DNA of 64,000 nt from Bacillus salipaludis (GTDB taxonomy: Bacteria > Bacillota > Bacilli > Bacillales_B > DSM-18226). The position numbers were made by a program, and so were the translations under genes. Below the pieces are notes generated by a model. The model worked only from the letters and a program-made list of their open reading frames with translations. It did not search any database and had not been told where the DNA came from. How positions within the stretch are numbered: position 1 is the first letter of the stretch; each line of letters begins with the position of its first letter. The stretch covers positions 28,337-92,336 of the forward strand of contig NZ_SMYO01000015.1 of assembly GCF_004358205.1 (NCBI RefSeq), given 5' to 3'. Positions 7,969 through 17,493 of this stretch are shown in pieces.

Positions 7969-8724
7969 ATGGATCGCATTGAAAAGAGCAAGGAAAAATA
8001 CAACCAGCTATTTGGAAATGGAGTTCCAGCCGCATATGCTACCGATCCTGATTTTCAGGACATTCTTAGCCGCTTCATTTTTGGAGAGGTTTTCTATCAA
8101 GGAAATCTAGATGACAAGCAACGTGAGTTGATTACTTTGGCAGTGCTTACCACGAACCAGACGCTGCCTCAGCTCAAGGCACATGTAATTGCCGCACTGA
8201 ACGCCCAGCTGACACCTGTGGAAATAAAAGAGGCCGTTTACCAGTGTGCTCCCTACATTGGATTTCCGAAAACATTAAACGCCATCAATGAAGTCAATGA
8301 GGTTTTCAAAGCAATGAATATTGCTTTACCCATTGAAAGTCAAAAGACTGTAGATGAAGATGATCGTTTTGAGAGGGGACTTGCTGCTCAGGTAGAGATT
8401 TTTGGTGAGATAATCGCAAAAATGCGTGAGGCTGCCCCAGCAAATCAAAAGCATATGCAAGATTATCTTTCTGCTTTTTGCTTCGGAGATTTCTACACCC
8501 GCGGGGGACTTGATCTAAAAACACGAGAGCTGTTGACACTCTGCATCGTAAGTAGCTTAGGCGGCGCAGAAGGTCAAGTAAAGGCACATGTGCAGGGTAA
8601 CAAAAATGTAGGTAATGACAAGGAAACATTGATCACCGCCATCACTCACTGTCTCCCATATATGGGATTTCCAAGAACACTGAACGCACTAGCGTGCATC
8701 AATGAAACGATTCCAGAAAAATAA
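7969..8724 (+). CDS. Carboxymuconolactone decarboxylase (CMD)-family protein
   Basis: About 251 residues made of two CMD modules. Each has the helical KQRELITLAVL / KTRELLTLCIV segment and a conserved Cys block (EAVYQCAPYIGFP near residue 95; ITHCLPYMGFP near 230). The family includes gamma-carboxymuconolactone decarboxylase and AhpD-like thiol proteins. Each module here has one Cys rather than CxxC, so a decarboxylase-like rather than peroxidatic role is favoured. ACAGGAGG sets the start at 7969 rather than the upstream in-frame ATG. It is the first gene of the TetR-controlled cluster; the aldo/keto reductase starts 30 bases downstream. Confidence 0.85.
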   Translation: MDRIEKSKEKYNQLFGNGVPAAYATDPDFQDILSRFIFGEVFYQGNLDDKQRELITLAVLTTNQTLPQLKAHVIAALNAQLTPVEIKEAVYQCAPYIGFPKTLNAINEVNEVFKAMNIALPIESQKTVDEDDRFERGLAAQVEIFGEIIAKMREAAPANQKHMQDYLSAFCFGDFYTRGGLDLKTRELLTLCIVSSLGGAEGQVKAHVQGNKNVGNDKETLITAITHCLPYMGFPRTLNALACINETIPEK

Positions 8725-8754
8725 GAAATTTAACATTTCAAAGGAGACAAAAGC

Positions 8755-9618
8755 ATGTTTAACGAAACATACAAATTAGCAAATGGTATAGAAATTCCAA
8801 AAATAGGTCTTGGTACCTGGCTGCTTGATAATGCTCAGGCGGCACAGGCAGTGCTTGATGCGATATCGATCGGATATCGTCATATTGATACTGCTCAGGC
8901 TTATATGAATGAAGCTGGTGTAGGCGAGGGAATCTGTTCCAGCGGTGTTGCAAGAGAAGAACTTTTCATCACGACAAAGGTTGCTGCAGAAGCAAAGACC
9001 TATGATGCAGTTACGCAGTCCATTGATGAGTCTTTAGCAAAGATGGGACTGAATTACATTGACCTTCTGATTATCCACAGCCCACAGCCTTGGGTAGAGT
9101 TCCGTGAGGAGAATCGTTACTTCGAGGAAAACAAAGAAGTATGGAAGGCAATGGAGGATGCTTATAGGACAGGCAAGGTAAAGGCTATCGGTGTTTCTAA
9201 TTTCCTTCAGGATGATGTAGAGAATATTCTTGCAAGCTGTGAGATCAAGCCTATGGTAAATAAGATATTGGCACATGTGAGCAATACTCCTTTGGAACTA
9301 ATTGAATTCTGCAAGAAGAATGACATCCTTGTAGAGGCATATTCACCAATTGCGCACGGTGAAGTTGTCGATCATGCAAAGGTTAAGGTAATAGCGGATA
9401 AGTATGGAGTATCTGTTGCTCAAATTTGCTTACGTTATGATATCCAGCTGGGTCTTGTAGTCATTCCTAAGACTGCAAATCTGAATCACATGAGAAACAA
9501 TTTAGAGCTTGATTTTGTCATCAGCGATGCAGATATGGAAACGTTAAAGAATGTAGAGCACATCCAGAATTATGGTGAGCATAGCTTCTTCCCGGTATTT
9601 GGCGGGAAATTAAAATAA
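8755..9618 (+). CDS. Aldo/keto reductase (YvgN-like)
   Basis: 287 residues with a full-length (beta/alpha)8 AKR fold. The catalytic tetrad is visible: Asp and Tyr in HIDTAQAY (about 44-49), Lys in FITTKV (about 75) and His in DLLIIHSPQPW (about 107). The NADPH-binding end has VIPKTANLNHMRNNL. It reduces aldehydes or ketones with NADPH; the substrate is unknown. AAAGGAGAC precedes the ATG. It is second in the cluster, which suggests detoxification of a reactive carbonyl or aromatic compound (inference). Confidence 0.9.
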   Translation: MFNETYKLANGIEIPKIGLGTWLLDNAQAAQAVLDAISIGYRHIDTAQAYMNEAGVGEGICSSGVAREELFITTKVAAEAKTYDAVTQSIDESLAKMGLNYIDLLIIHSPQPWVEFREENRYFEENKEVWKAMEDAYRTGKVKAIGVSNFLQDDVENILASCEIKPMVNKILAHVSNTPLELIEFCKKNDILVEAYSPIAHGEVVDHAKVKVIADKYGVSVAQICLRYDIQLGLVVIPKTANLNHMRNNLELDFVISDADMETLKNVEHIQNYGEHSFFPVFGGKLK

Positions 9619-9735
9619 AATAGGTAATGTCGTTAAATAACATTTTTTTCACCCAACAGTAGCCATGACGTAATGCTACCTTATGTTTTTTAACAAAAGA
9701 GAATCTGGAATTTCAAAGGGGTGAAAAGCAAAAAT

Positions 9736-10908
9736 ATGAAAAACACTTGGAAAATTTACTTGCTTGCCTTGATAACGTTCATGGTTAGTACATCGGAGTA
9801 TGTCATTGCAGGCATTCTGGATGAAGTAGCTGCCTCCAATCACGTTTCGGTATCAGCAGCAGGACAACTGATCACCGTATTTGCGATTGCGAATGCGGTT
9901 GGTTCTCCTCTCGTTGTGATGGCAACGACAAAATTGAATCAGCGGAAGTTATTGATATTTTCTCTTATTTTAATGGTGCTTGGCAGTGTAATGACTTTTA
10001 CGCTTCCTGGCTTCGGTTTTCTAATCGTCTCACGGATTATTCTTGCTTTAGGAAGTGGAGTTTTTGCCATTGCTGCGAAGACTGCTGCAGCTAAAATAGC
10101 ACCGCCCGAGAAACAAGCTAGTGCTATTGGTACCGTTATTATTGGGTTTAGTGCAGCCATCATCATTGGTGTACCAATTGGTCGTGTTGTAGCGCTCCTC
10201 TACGATTGGAAGCTAATCTTCGTGGGGATCGGTGTTCTTAGTTTACTAGCAATCTTCGTTATCATCCGAACGATTCCGGCCACGATTAACGGGTCCACTG
10301 TTCCTCTGGGCAAGCAACTTGCTTATTTAAAGAACCCGAAAATAGTAATGGGCCTTGGTGTAACGTTCTTTTGGCAGTTAGGATATGGGGTGATGTATTC
10401 GTATATTGCACCATTCCTACTAACCATTACAGCAATGAGTGGACGAGAAGTGAGCGGTGCCCTGTTTGCGTTTGGTATCGCAACTTTAATAGGTTCCAAG
10501 TTTGGTGGATTTATGACGGATAGGATTGGAAACCCCAAAACTCTTGTTGGCGGTTTGATTGTCCATTGTTTAGCTCTTGTCTTACTCTCTACCATCGCCA
10601 GGTCAACTTTTGTTGCCATTCCGTTGCTTATGCTTTGGTCCTTTTCGGCATGGTCGTCTGGGCCAGGTATGCAATATAACCTGGTATCGCTTGCTCCTGA
10701 AGCTTCTGGAATTATGCTTAGCTTATATGGCTCATTCATACAGTTAGGGATAGCGGCAGCGGCAGGAATTGGTGGTATTGCAGTAAAAAGCACATCCGTA
10801 CTATCAGTGAGCTGGATCGGGGCTGCATCAGTGGCCATTGCTGTAATTATTGCGGCGGTTTCATTTAGCCTTAATAGAAAAGTGGCGAATTACGAGAAAG
10901 TCGTTTAA
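9736..10908 (+). CDS. MFS transporter (AraJ/chloramphenicol-efflux type)
   Basis: About 390 residues with twelve predicted helices. The N-terminal TFMVSTSEYVIAGILDEVA is typical of the DHA1 sugar/drug efflux group (YdhP/AraJ-like), and there is an A-motif-like GGFMTDRIGNPKTL in the central loop. A GTG lies in frame at 9721, but AAAGGGGTGA fits ATG 9736 better. About 115 bases separate it from the reductase, so it may have its own promoter. It is probably the export arm of the TetR-regulated response. Confidence 0.85.
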   Translation: MKNTWKIYLLALITFMVSTSEYVIAGILDEVAASNHVSVSAAGQLITVFAIANAVGSPLVVMATTKLNQRKLLIFSLILMVLGSVMTFTLPGFGFLIVSRIILALGSGVFAIAAKTAAAKIAPPEKQASAIGTVIIGFSAAIIIGVPIGRVVALLYDWKLIFVGIGVLSLLAIFVIIRTIPATINGSTVPLGKQLAYLKNPKIVMGLGVTFFWQLGYGVMYSYIAPFLLTITAMSGREVSGALFAFGIATLIGSKFGGFMTDRIGNPKTLVGGLIVHCLALVLLSTIARSTFVAIPLLMLWSFSAWSSGPGMQYNLVSLAPEASGIMLSLYGSFIQLGIAAAAGIGGIAVKSTSVLSVSWIGAASVAIAVIIAAVSFSLNRKVANYEKVV

Positions 10909-10943
10909 TGAAGGAGTTACTAAAATCTACAAATTAGATTGAT

Positions 10944-10960
10944 TTGTTCATAATCAACAA
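10944..10960. promoter_or_regulatory. Candidate TetR operator 3
   Basis: TTGTTCATAATCAACAA, followed by ATTGCGTT exactly as after site 1; together 10941-10968 aligns with 7795-7823 with few changes. It lies upstream of the second aldo/keto reductase, which links that gene to the TetR regulon. Confidence 0.6.
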
Positions 10961-11126
10961 ATTGCGTTAAATGAAAGATTGGAAGACTCCTGTTTCTTTT
11001 TATAAATACAAACAGATGTTTAAACAAGATAATCTTCCGACGGTTCCTAGAACTGATTATGTTGCAAATAAGGATGCAAATTAACCTTATATTAATAAAA
11101 GAACGAATAAATAATGGAGGTATATA

Positions 11127-12104
11127 ATGGAATTTCGTACAGTAGGAAAAACGGGAATCCAGGTTTCAAATTTATGTTTTGGTGCAATGTCTTTTGGCGG
11201 GGACGCTGATGAAGAAACATCTAAAGCCATGTATAAACGTTGTCGGGAAGCTGGTATTAACTTCTTCGATACTGCCGATGTTTATGGGCGTTCTGAGGAA
11301 ATTCTAGGAGAATGTATTGCACATGAAAGAGACGAAATCGTACTAACGTCAAAAGTGTTCTGGAACACGGGTGCTGATGTAAATGCAAGAGGTTTGTCTC
11401 GAAAACATATGATGCAAGGGATTGAAAATAGCCTGCGTCGCTTAAGGACAGATTATATTGATTTTTATTTCGTCCATGATTTTGATGAACAAACTCCAAT
11501 GGAGGAAACGCTGCGAACACTCGATGACTTGCAGCGTCAAGGAAAGATTCTTTATCCAGCAGTAAGCAATTGGGCAGCATGGCAAATCACAAAAGCATTA
11601 GGAATTTCTGCAAAAGAGCAACTTTCTCGTTTTGAATTAATCCAACCAATGTATAACCTCGTTAAACGCCAAGCAGAGGTTGAAATTTTACCAATGGCTG
11701 CTTCCGAACAAATTGGAGTCATTACTTACAGCCCACTTGGTGCTGGACTTCTTTCAGGAAAATATGGAGTGAACAAAAGTCCTGAGCAGGGGCGCCTTGT
11801 ACAAAATGCCCGCTATCAAGACCGTTACGGTGCAAATGAAGATTTTATCACGGCTGAACACTTCACCAAATATGCAAAAGAGCATGATGTGAAACCTGCA
11901 ACTTTAGCCGTTGCTTGGGTAAAAGCAAATCCTGCTGTTACTGCCCCAATTATTGGTGCACGTAATTTAAACCAGTTGGAAGATTCATTAGCTGCTGCCG
12001 ATTTTAAAATGACACCAGAAATGTATACTGAAATCTCCAATTTATCAAGAATACCTGCACCTGCAACAGACCGAGGAGAGGTATTAACTGGTAAATGGAA
12101 ATAA
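11127..12104 (+). CDS. Aldo/keto reductase (YccK/YhdN-like)
   Basis: 325 residues with a full-length AKR domain of the voltage-gated-channel-beta type. The catalytic set is Asp/Tyr in FFDTADVYG, Lys in VLTSKVFW and His in FYFVHDFDE; the cofactor-end motif is PIIGARNLNQLEDSL. ATGGAGG sets the start. An operator-like palindrome matching those near the TetR gene lies about 170 bases upstream, so it is probably co-regulated with the first cluster. A perfect terminator follows. Confidence 0.9.
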   Translation: MEFRTVGKTGIQVSNLCFGAMSFGGDADEETSKAMYKRCREAGINFFDTADVYGRSEEILGECIAHERDEIVLTSKVFWNTGADVNARGLSRKHMMQGIENSLRRLRTDYIDFYFVHDFDEQTPMEETLRTLDDLQRQGKILYPAVSNWAAWQITKALGISAKEQLSRFELIQPMYNLVKRQAEVEILPMAASEQIGVITYSPLGAGLLSGKYGVNKSPEQGRLVQNARYQDRYGANEDFITAEHFTKYAKEHDVKPATLAVAWVKANPAVTAPIIGARNLNQLEDSLAAADFKMTPEMYTEISNLSRIPAPATDRGEVLTGKWK

Positions 12105-12133
12105 GGGTTACAAAGCCTTTATGAAGTGGTTTG

Positions 12134-12165
12134 GAAGGATGTATTCTGTACATCCTTCTTTTTTA
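12134..12165 (+). terminator. Rho-independent terminator
   Basis: GAAGGATGTA (12134-12143) pairs perfectly with TACATCCTTC (12149-12158), loop TTCTG, followed by a T run. Confidence 0.9.
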
Positions 12166-12397
12166 ACATTTAAGATTGGAAGTCTCTATCAGTTTTTGGC
12201 TTAATCAAGCTGGCAATTAGAAAGTAGCAAAAATGATTCAAACAATGAATTAGGTTTGCATATGATTGGCATCTACTCACAAAAAGGATCCAACTATGAA
12301 AGAGATATTGAAGTATAATATCAATTCATTTATTGCATTCAATCAAGGAGTTTAGTCCAATATAAAAATAATCAACACTAAGAAGGGGTTTTGAAGT

Positions 12398-13852
12398 ATG
12401 ACAACATTTCATGAAATGGGCATTAGTGAACCCATTCAAAGAGCAATTACGGATATGGGATTTGAGGAAGCATCCCCAATTCAAGAGAAAGCCATTCCCA
12501 TAGCTTTGACAGGTAAGGATATAATTGGTCAAGCTCAAACAGGTACAGGAAAGACGGCTGCCTTTGCCATACCGATCTTGGAGAAAGTAGATACGAGCAA
12601 AAAATATGTTCAGGCGATTGCAATTGCACCGACAAGAGAATTAGCTATTCAGGTTTCAGAAGAGATCAATCGGTTATCGAAATACATGGGCATAACTTCT
12701 CTCCCAATTTACGGAGGTCAGTCAATAGATCGTCAAATCAAGGCCTTAAAAAAGGGACCTCACATTATTACGGGAACACCTGGAAGACTTTTGGACCACA
12801 TTCAACGTAAAACACTGAAGTTAGATCGCATTTCTGTGGTGGTTTTGGATGAAGCAGATGAAATGTTAGATATGGGCTTTTTGGAGGATATCGAACGAAT
12901 CCTCAAAGAGACCCCTGAAGAAAAACAAACCTTGTTATTCTCTGCAACCATGCCCAAACCGATTCAAAATCTTGCGGAAAGATTTATGAGCAATCCAGAG
13001 TTAGTAAAGATAAAAGCGAAGGAAGTTACCTCTCCAAGTGTAAAGCAAATTTATTATGAGGTAAATGAACGAGATAAATTTGATGTACTTTGCCGTCTAT
13101 TAGACGTGGATAACCCGGAATTAGCGGTGATTTTTGGAAGAACCAAAAGACGCGTAGATGAATTAAGTGATGCATTGAATAAAAGAGGGTATCTTGCGGA
13201 TGGGTTGCACGGAGATTTAAATCAACGACAGCGAGATGTCGTGATGAATAAATTTCGTGAGGGCACCATTGATATTTTAGTTGCGACCGATGTGGCTGCG
13301 AGGGGAATTGATGTTTCAGGGGTAACTCACGTCTACAATTTTGACATTCCTCAAGACTCGGAAAGTTATGTTCATCGAATTGGTCGAACAGGGCGAGCAG
13401 GAAAGACGGGGGTAGCTATTACATTTGCAACACCGAGGGAAAAGGGACAGATTCACAGTATTGAAAAAGCATCGAAAGGTAGGATCGAGCGTAAATCTAT
13501 ACCGACAGTAGCGGAGGCAATGGAGTCTATACAGCGAGCGGCAGTAGAAAATATGATTCAATTGGTTGAAGAGGAGGATTACACACAGTTTAAGCAAGCT
13601 GCAAGCGAATTGCTCGATCAATATGATTCGATAGCATTGGTTTCAATTGCATTGAAATTGTTGTCGAAGGAACAGCGGGATGTTCCCGTTCAGCTGACCT
13701 CCGAGGCACCGAGATATGCCAAGAAACCAAAGACACAAGAGAAATCAAGGAGAAACTATAAAGGGAATAGGGACTTTGGGGGAAAAAGGGGAAATGGTAA
13801 ACGGAAAAAAACCTCCATGTCCTCTCAGAAAAAAGAAAGGATAATAAAATGA
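12398..13852 (+). CDS. DEAD-box ATP-dependent RNA helicase (CshA-like)
   Basis: 484 residues. The Q motif ([13 protein letters not shown]) is followed by Walker A AQTGTGKT (46-53), PTRELA, GG, TPGR, DEAD (151-154), SAT, and motif [12 protein letters not shown]. The C-terminus past about 430 is a basic low-complexity tail ([16 protein letters not shown]...), typical of RNA-binding extensions in CshA-type helicases. The role would be RNA unwinding in cold adaptation, ribosome assembly or turnover. GAAGGGG precedes the ATG. It is monocistronic. The 293-base gap upstream holds only short leader-like frames. Confidence 0.93.
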   Translation: MTTFHEMGISEPIQRAITDMGFEEASPIQEKAIPIALTGKDIIGQAQTGTGKTAAFAIPILEKVDTSKKYVQAIAIAPTRELAIQVSEEINRLSKYMGITSLPIYGGQSIDRQIKALKKGPHIITGTPGRLLDHIQRKTLKLDRISVVVLDEADEMLDMGFLEDIERILKETPEEKQTLLFSATMPKPIQNLAERFMSNPELVKIKAKEVTSPSVKQIYYEVNERDKFDVLCRLLDVDNPELAVIFGRTKRRVDELSDALNKRGYLADGLHGDLNQRQRDVVMNKFREGTIDILVATDVAARGIDVSGVTHVYNFDIPQDSESYVHRIGRTGRAGKTGVAITFATPREKGQIHSIEKASKGRIERKSIPTVAEAMESIQRAAVENMIQLVEEEDYTQFKQAASELLDQYDSIALVSIALKLLSKEQRDVPVQLTSEAPRYAKKPKTQEKSRRNYKGNRDFGGKRGNGKRKKTSMSSQKKERIIK

Positions 13853-13858
13853 ATAAAA

Positions 13859-13885
13859 GGAGGATGATATTTGCTATCATCCTCC
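13859..13885. terminator. Inverted repeat after helicase gene
   Basis: GGAGGATGATA (13859-13869) pairs perfectly with TATCATCCTCC (13875-13885), loop TTTGC. No T tract follows, so its termination strength is uncertain. Confidence 0.6.
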
Positions 13886-13979
13886 AATGCCAAATCATTT
13901 GTCGAATTGACGAAAGCTGTCATATCAACCCAAAATATAAAATTGCACAAAACGGAACGATTTAATAAAAGGCGAGGAC

Positions 13980-14396
13980 TTATTTAACTTCCCTTAAGCC
14001 CTTCCCTTCAAGAATCTCTTGAATACCTTCTTCACAAACTCCATATGAACGCCAGAAACAAGTTTCACACACAGTTTGAATATCGGAGGGTACGACATAC
14101 TTTTGGATGTGTGACTCAACGTCCTCCCAATTCAGAACTTGCCCGATTTTTAGCTCCAATTTCTCTAAAATAACGGCATCTCTTTCATAAATATTATCGT
14201 GTTGGCAGTGATATTCACCGGAGTTGGGGTACTTTTCACACAAATAATCAGGTTCATTTACAAGCTGAATACACGTCTTGGGGTCGTTTCTTAAGGTTTG
14301 ATGCAAACGTGTCATATTTTCCACGTATTCTTTGGAATAGCCCATTCCACGATATCCAAGAAGGCAAAAAAGATGATGACCTCGTAGCTTATACAT
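13980..14396 (-). CDS. DUF1284 domain-containing protein
   Basis: 138 residues beginning YKLRGHHLFCLLGYRGMGYS, the signature start of the DUF1284 family. It has several conserved Cys (EYHCQHDN; TVCETCFWRSYGVCEEG) that look like a metal or Fe-S site. The function is unknown. CTGGGGGAAATTT precedes the start. It runs convergently towards the helicase and is not in an operon. Confidence 0.85.
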   Translation of the reverse strand: MYKLRGHHLFCLLGYRGMGYSKEYVENMTRLHQTLRNDPKTCIQLVNEPDYLCEKYPNSGEYHCQHDNIYERDAVILEKLELKIGQVLNWEDVESHIQKYVVPSDIQTVCETCFWRSYGVCEEGIQEILEGKGLREVK

Positions 14397-14654
14397 AAAT
14401 TTCCCCCAGTTCGATAATATTTAAATGTTAACTAAAAGAATGGAAAGGTTAACACACTTATTCATCATAACATATCACACTTGATAAGCTGAGAAATTTT
14501 TATTTAACTTGCACATCTCCTTGGCAGTTGATTGCAGTACAGCTTATCAGGCGACTTATGTATCAATAATTCATGGGGAATGAACTAAAATATTTCAGTG
14601 ATTAGCTACCTGATTCACCAGGGTTCACCGCAACGCTTTTTAAAATGCATACAC
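14397..14654. other. Intergenic region before the IS element
   Basis: It holds the promoter side of the DUF1284 gene. A loose inverted repeat, TGATAAGCTGAG / ACAGCTTATCA, spans about 14482-14552. No gene seen. Confidence 0.35.
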
Positions 14655-14793
14655 AAAAAAGGGACGGAATATCCGTCCTCAGGCTGTCGAAATACCTTGG
14701 ACAGTCCTTTATTTTATTCATTTACTTTAACGATTAACCGCGTTATTTTGTTATAATATAATTAACAAAATTATTAATAAAGTGGTGAATCCC

Positions 14794-16160
14794 ATGCTCA
14801 AACCTAAAGAGTCCACTCAAAACGAATATGAATTTGTATCAATAGATGAAATGGTTCCTGACGATCACCTTCTGCGTTTAATCGATAAATATATTGATTT
14901 CTCGTTTCTTCTAGAAAAAGTACGTCCATATTATAGTGATGATAACGGGCGCCCCTCTGATCCACTTATCCTTTTTAAAATGATGCTTATTGGATATATT
15001 TACGGCATTCGTTCCGAACGACAATTAGAAAGAGAAATAAAAATGAACATCGCCTACCGTTGGTTCTTAGGTTTGAAATTCCATGACCCAGTTCCCCATC
15101 ATTCTACAATTAGTTGGAATCGCCAACATCGTTTTAAAGATACAGATATTTTTCAGGAGATTTTTGATGAAATTGTTTTACAGGCAATGAACTACAAGAT
15201 GGTTGGTGGTCGTGTTTTATTTACGGATTCTACTCATTTAAAGGCAAATGCAAATAAGAACAAGTTTACAAAGAAAGAGGTCGAAGTAGAGACTCGCGAA
15301 TATTTTGATGATTTAAACAAGGCAGTTGAAGAGGATAGATTTAATCATGGAAAAAAGCCATTAAAGGAAAGAGAGGAAGTGCAAGAGACTAAAGAAATAC
15401 GTGTCAGTACAACAGACCCTGAATGTGGATTTATGTCCCGTGAAAACAAGCAAGAAATGTTCTGTTATCTTGATCATCGAACTACAGACATGAAGCTCAA
15501 TATCATTCAGATGTGTATGTAACACCTGGAAATGTTCATGATTCTGTTCCATATCTGAATCGTTTGGACCGTCAGGTCCAACGATTTGGATTTAAAGTAG
15601 AAGCTGTTGTGCTAGATTCTGGTTATCTAACTAGCCCTATTTGTAAGGGACTTTCTGATCGAAAAATCTTTGGGGTTATTGCCCATAGGAGATATCATCC
15701 TACTACTGGTTTATTCCCTAAATGGAAATTTACATACGACAAGGAACATGATAAGTACATTTGTCCCAATAGCCAAGAGTTAATGTACAAAACAACAACC
15801 CGTGAGGGTTATAGAGAATACAAGTCTTACTCAAAAAAATGTGTAAACTGCCCCCTTTTATCCCAATGTACGCGTTCAAAAAATAAGGTGAAGGTCATAA
15901 CACGACACGTTTGGGAGGAGCACAAAGAAAAGGTAAGATTAAATCGCTTACCTAGATCGGGAAAAATGCTTTATAAATTTAGAAAGGAAAAAATTGAGCG
16001 AAGCTTCGCAGACTCAAAAGAGCTGCATGGGCTTCGCTACTGCCGGTTACGGGGATTAAAGAAGGCTAGCGAACAGGCTCTTCTTACTGCGGCTTGCCAG
16101 AACATGAAAAAGATTGCCACACACTTAACCAGGCTGCAAACAGTGTGTGGCAATACTTAA
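14794..16160 (+). pseudogene. IS1182-family transposase, frameshifted
   Basis: The first frame (to 15522) has the DUF772 N-terminal domain ([28 protein letters not shown]) and the start of the DDE domain ([14 protein letters not shown]). The second (from 15513) continues with [26 protein letters not shown] and the C-terminal ERSFADSKELHGLRYCR. Family members read NII-TDV at the join. The DNA has AATATCATTCAGATG where ATT ACA GAT would be expected, so a single base is missing near 15507. Programmed shifting is not usual in this family and no slippery run is present, so I call it inactivated. Start 14794 follows GTGGTG. Confidence 0.85.
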
Positions 16161-16174
16161 AGTTATTATCCCCT

Positions 16175-16304
16175 GTTGATTGGAGCGGAAGGTGCGTAGA
16201 CTCCTGCGGGAGTACGGGGCAGGGGAGACCCCGCAGGCGCCTAAGCGCCGAGGAGGCTCCCCGGCACGCCCGCGGAAAGCGAAGCACCTGGAGCGGAAAT
16301 CAAC
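16175..16304. repeat. Dispersed GC-rich palindromic repeat, copy 1 (130 bp)
   Basis: It begins GTTGATTGGAGCGGAA and ends with GGAGCGGAAATCAAC. The core is strikingly GC-rich (GGGGAGACCCCGCAGG, GAGGAGGCTCCCCG). The outer seven bases are inverted (GTTGATT / AATCAAC). Copy 2 at 59797-59985 shares the ends and the core. It lies between the transposase stop and the right inverted repeat, nested in the IS or carried by it. This kind of element is scattered through Bacillus genomes; its function is unknown. Confidence 0.85.
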
Positions 16305-16429
16305 AGGACTTTGAGCAGGGACAATTATTGAAAAATCTGTTGGTTATACTCCGACAAACTAAAAAATTGCCGAGAAAGATACCCTTTCTCGACAATCTGG
16401 GGACGGAATATCCGTCCTTTTTGAATAAC

Positions 16430-17227
16430 CTAAATCACATTTGATTCATATGATTTATGAAGATAACGTTCTATAAACTCAGCTAATCCATCATTTTCAT
16501 GGTGTCCTGTAACAAAATCTGCTGCTGCTTTAACCTCTTCGCTCGCATTCCCCATTGCCACACCAGTCCCGACATGCCGTAGCATCTCTATATCATTGGG
16601 TCCGTCTCCAATGGCAACAACTTCATTTGGACTAATTCGAAATTCGCGAAGTAAACTTCTTATAGCAGACCATTTGGAAACATTAGGAGCAACCAGTTCG
16701 AACCCGTCATTCCAATTGATGACATCTGCTTCGTTTTTAAACATAGCGGAAAATTCCTGACTTGGTATACCTGTTCGAACACTATATTTAAGAACATCTT
16801 GGTAATTTGCCTGTCTTAAATCTCCAATATAACTTGGCGGAATTTGCCCAACTTTAGTCCAATAATCGATTTCTTCATTTGTTTCCTTACAATAAAGTCC
16901 ATTTACTGTATGGATCATAACATTACAAGGATTTTCAGCGGTCAGATCGTGGAAACGTTCTTCGTTTAGTCGGACGGTTTTCATTTGAATAGCTCTTCCT
17001 GTCACTGCATCGTGAATAGCGGCACCATTCAAACAGATCATAGGAGTTTGCAATCCAATTTCTTTATGGTAAGGAGCGGTTACTTCATAGTGTCGACCAG
17101 TAGCAAGGAAAACCTTGACTCCCTGATTCATAAGCTTATAAATGCCTTCCATATTTCGGCGGGTAATGTTGTTTGAGGCTGTTAGTAGTGTACCATCCAT
17201 ATCAATAAATACTGCACGCACATTCAT
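16430..17227 (-). CDS. Cof-type HAD-IIB family phosphatase
   Basis: 265 residues. Motif I is FIDMDGTLL (Asp nucleophile pair near 9-11), motif II is FLATGRHY (about 40), and motifs III/IV are in KWSAIRSLL ... VVAIGDGPNDIEMLRHVGTGVAMGNA. It carries the large C2 cap typical of the Cof/YidA group, which dephosphorylates sugar phosphates, FMN or PLP with Mg2+. GAGGAGGC precedes the start. The IS right end lies within 8 bases of its stop codon, so the element inserted at the very 3' edge without truncating it. Confidence 0.9.
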   Translation of the reverse strand: MNVRAVFIDMDGTLLTASNNITRRNMEGIYKLMNQGVKVFLATGRHYEVTAPYHKEIGLQTPMICLNGAAIHDAVTGRAIQMKTVRLNEERFHDLTAENPCNVMIHTVNGLYCKETNEEIDYWTKVGQIPPSYIGDLRQANYQDVLKYSVRTGIPSQEFSAMFKNEADVINWNDGFELVAPNVSKWSAIRSLLREFRISPNEVVAIGDGPNDIEMLRHVGTGVAMGNASEEVKAAADFVTGHHENDGLAEFIERYLHKSYESNVI

Positions 17228-17493
17228 TTATACTGCCTCCTCATTCGTTGATAAACGAATCATATCATCTGAATATTAAATCCTTGTAAACTCAGTGTAT
17301 GGATTAAATAAATCTTGTAGGGAAGCAAGGGATAGGGCTTGCAGGGCGTATCCGATTCAAAAGGATTTTTAGCGTGTCCGCACTCTATTGTATGTGTGAT
17401 TTTATACTTATACAACCATTTACCCCTTACCAGAGTAAGCATTTATTACAGGTGGGTAGGCACTTTTATGAATAAAAATACCAAAAAGGAAAT

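Larger units (their letters stand above)
14655..16422 (+). mobile_element. IS1182-like insertion sequence with palindromic ends
   Basis: The left end (14655-14692) and the reverse complement of the right end (16385-16422) align as A-run, GGACGGA-AT-TCCGTCC, C-AG, then TGTCGA. Each end carries the self-complementary GGACGGAATATCCGTCC. At the right end this hairpin is followed by TTTTT and can act as a terminator; at the left end it is preceded by AAAAAA and works the same way on the other strand. Between the ends lies one transposase gene broken by a 1-base shift. The ends are approximate, since no target duplication was identified. Confidence 0.7.

Noticed and set aside
12180..12397. Short frames before the DEAD-box gene (18-19 codons)
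   Set aside because: Too short and without distinct signals; probably leader sequence only.
14782..16160. Transposase as a programmed-frameshift two-ORF gene
   Set aside because: IS1182-family transposases are single-frame, and no slippery heptamer lies at the junction.
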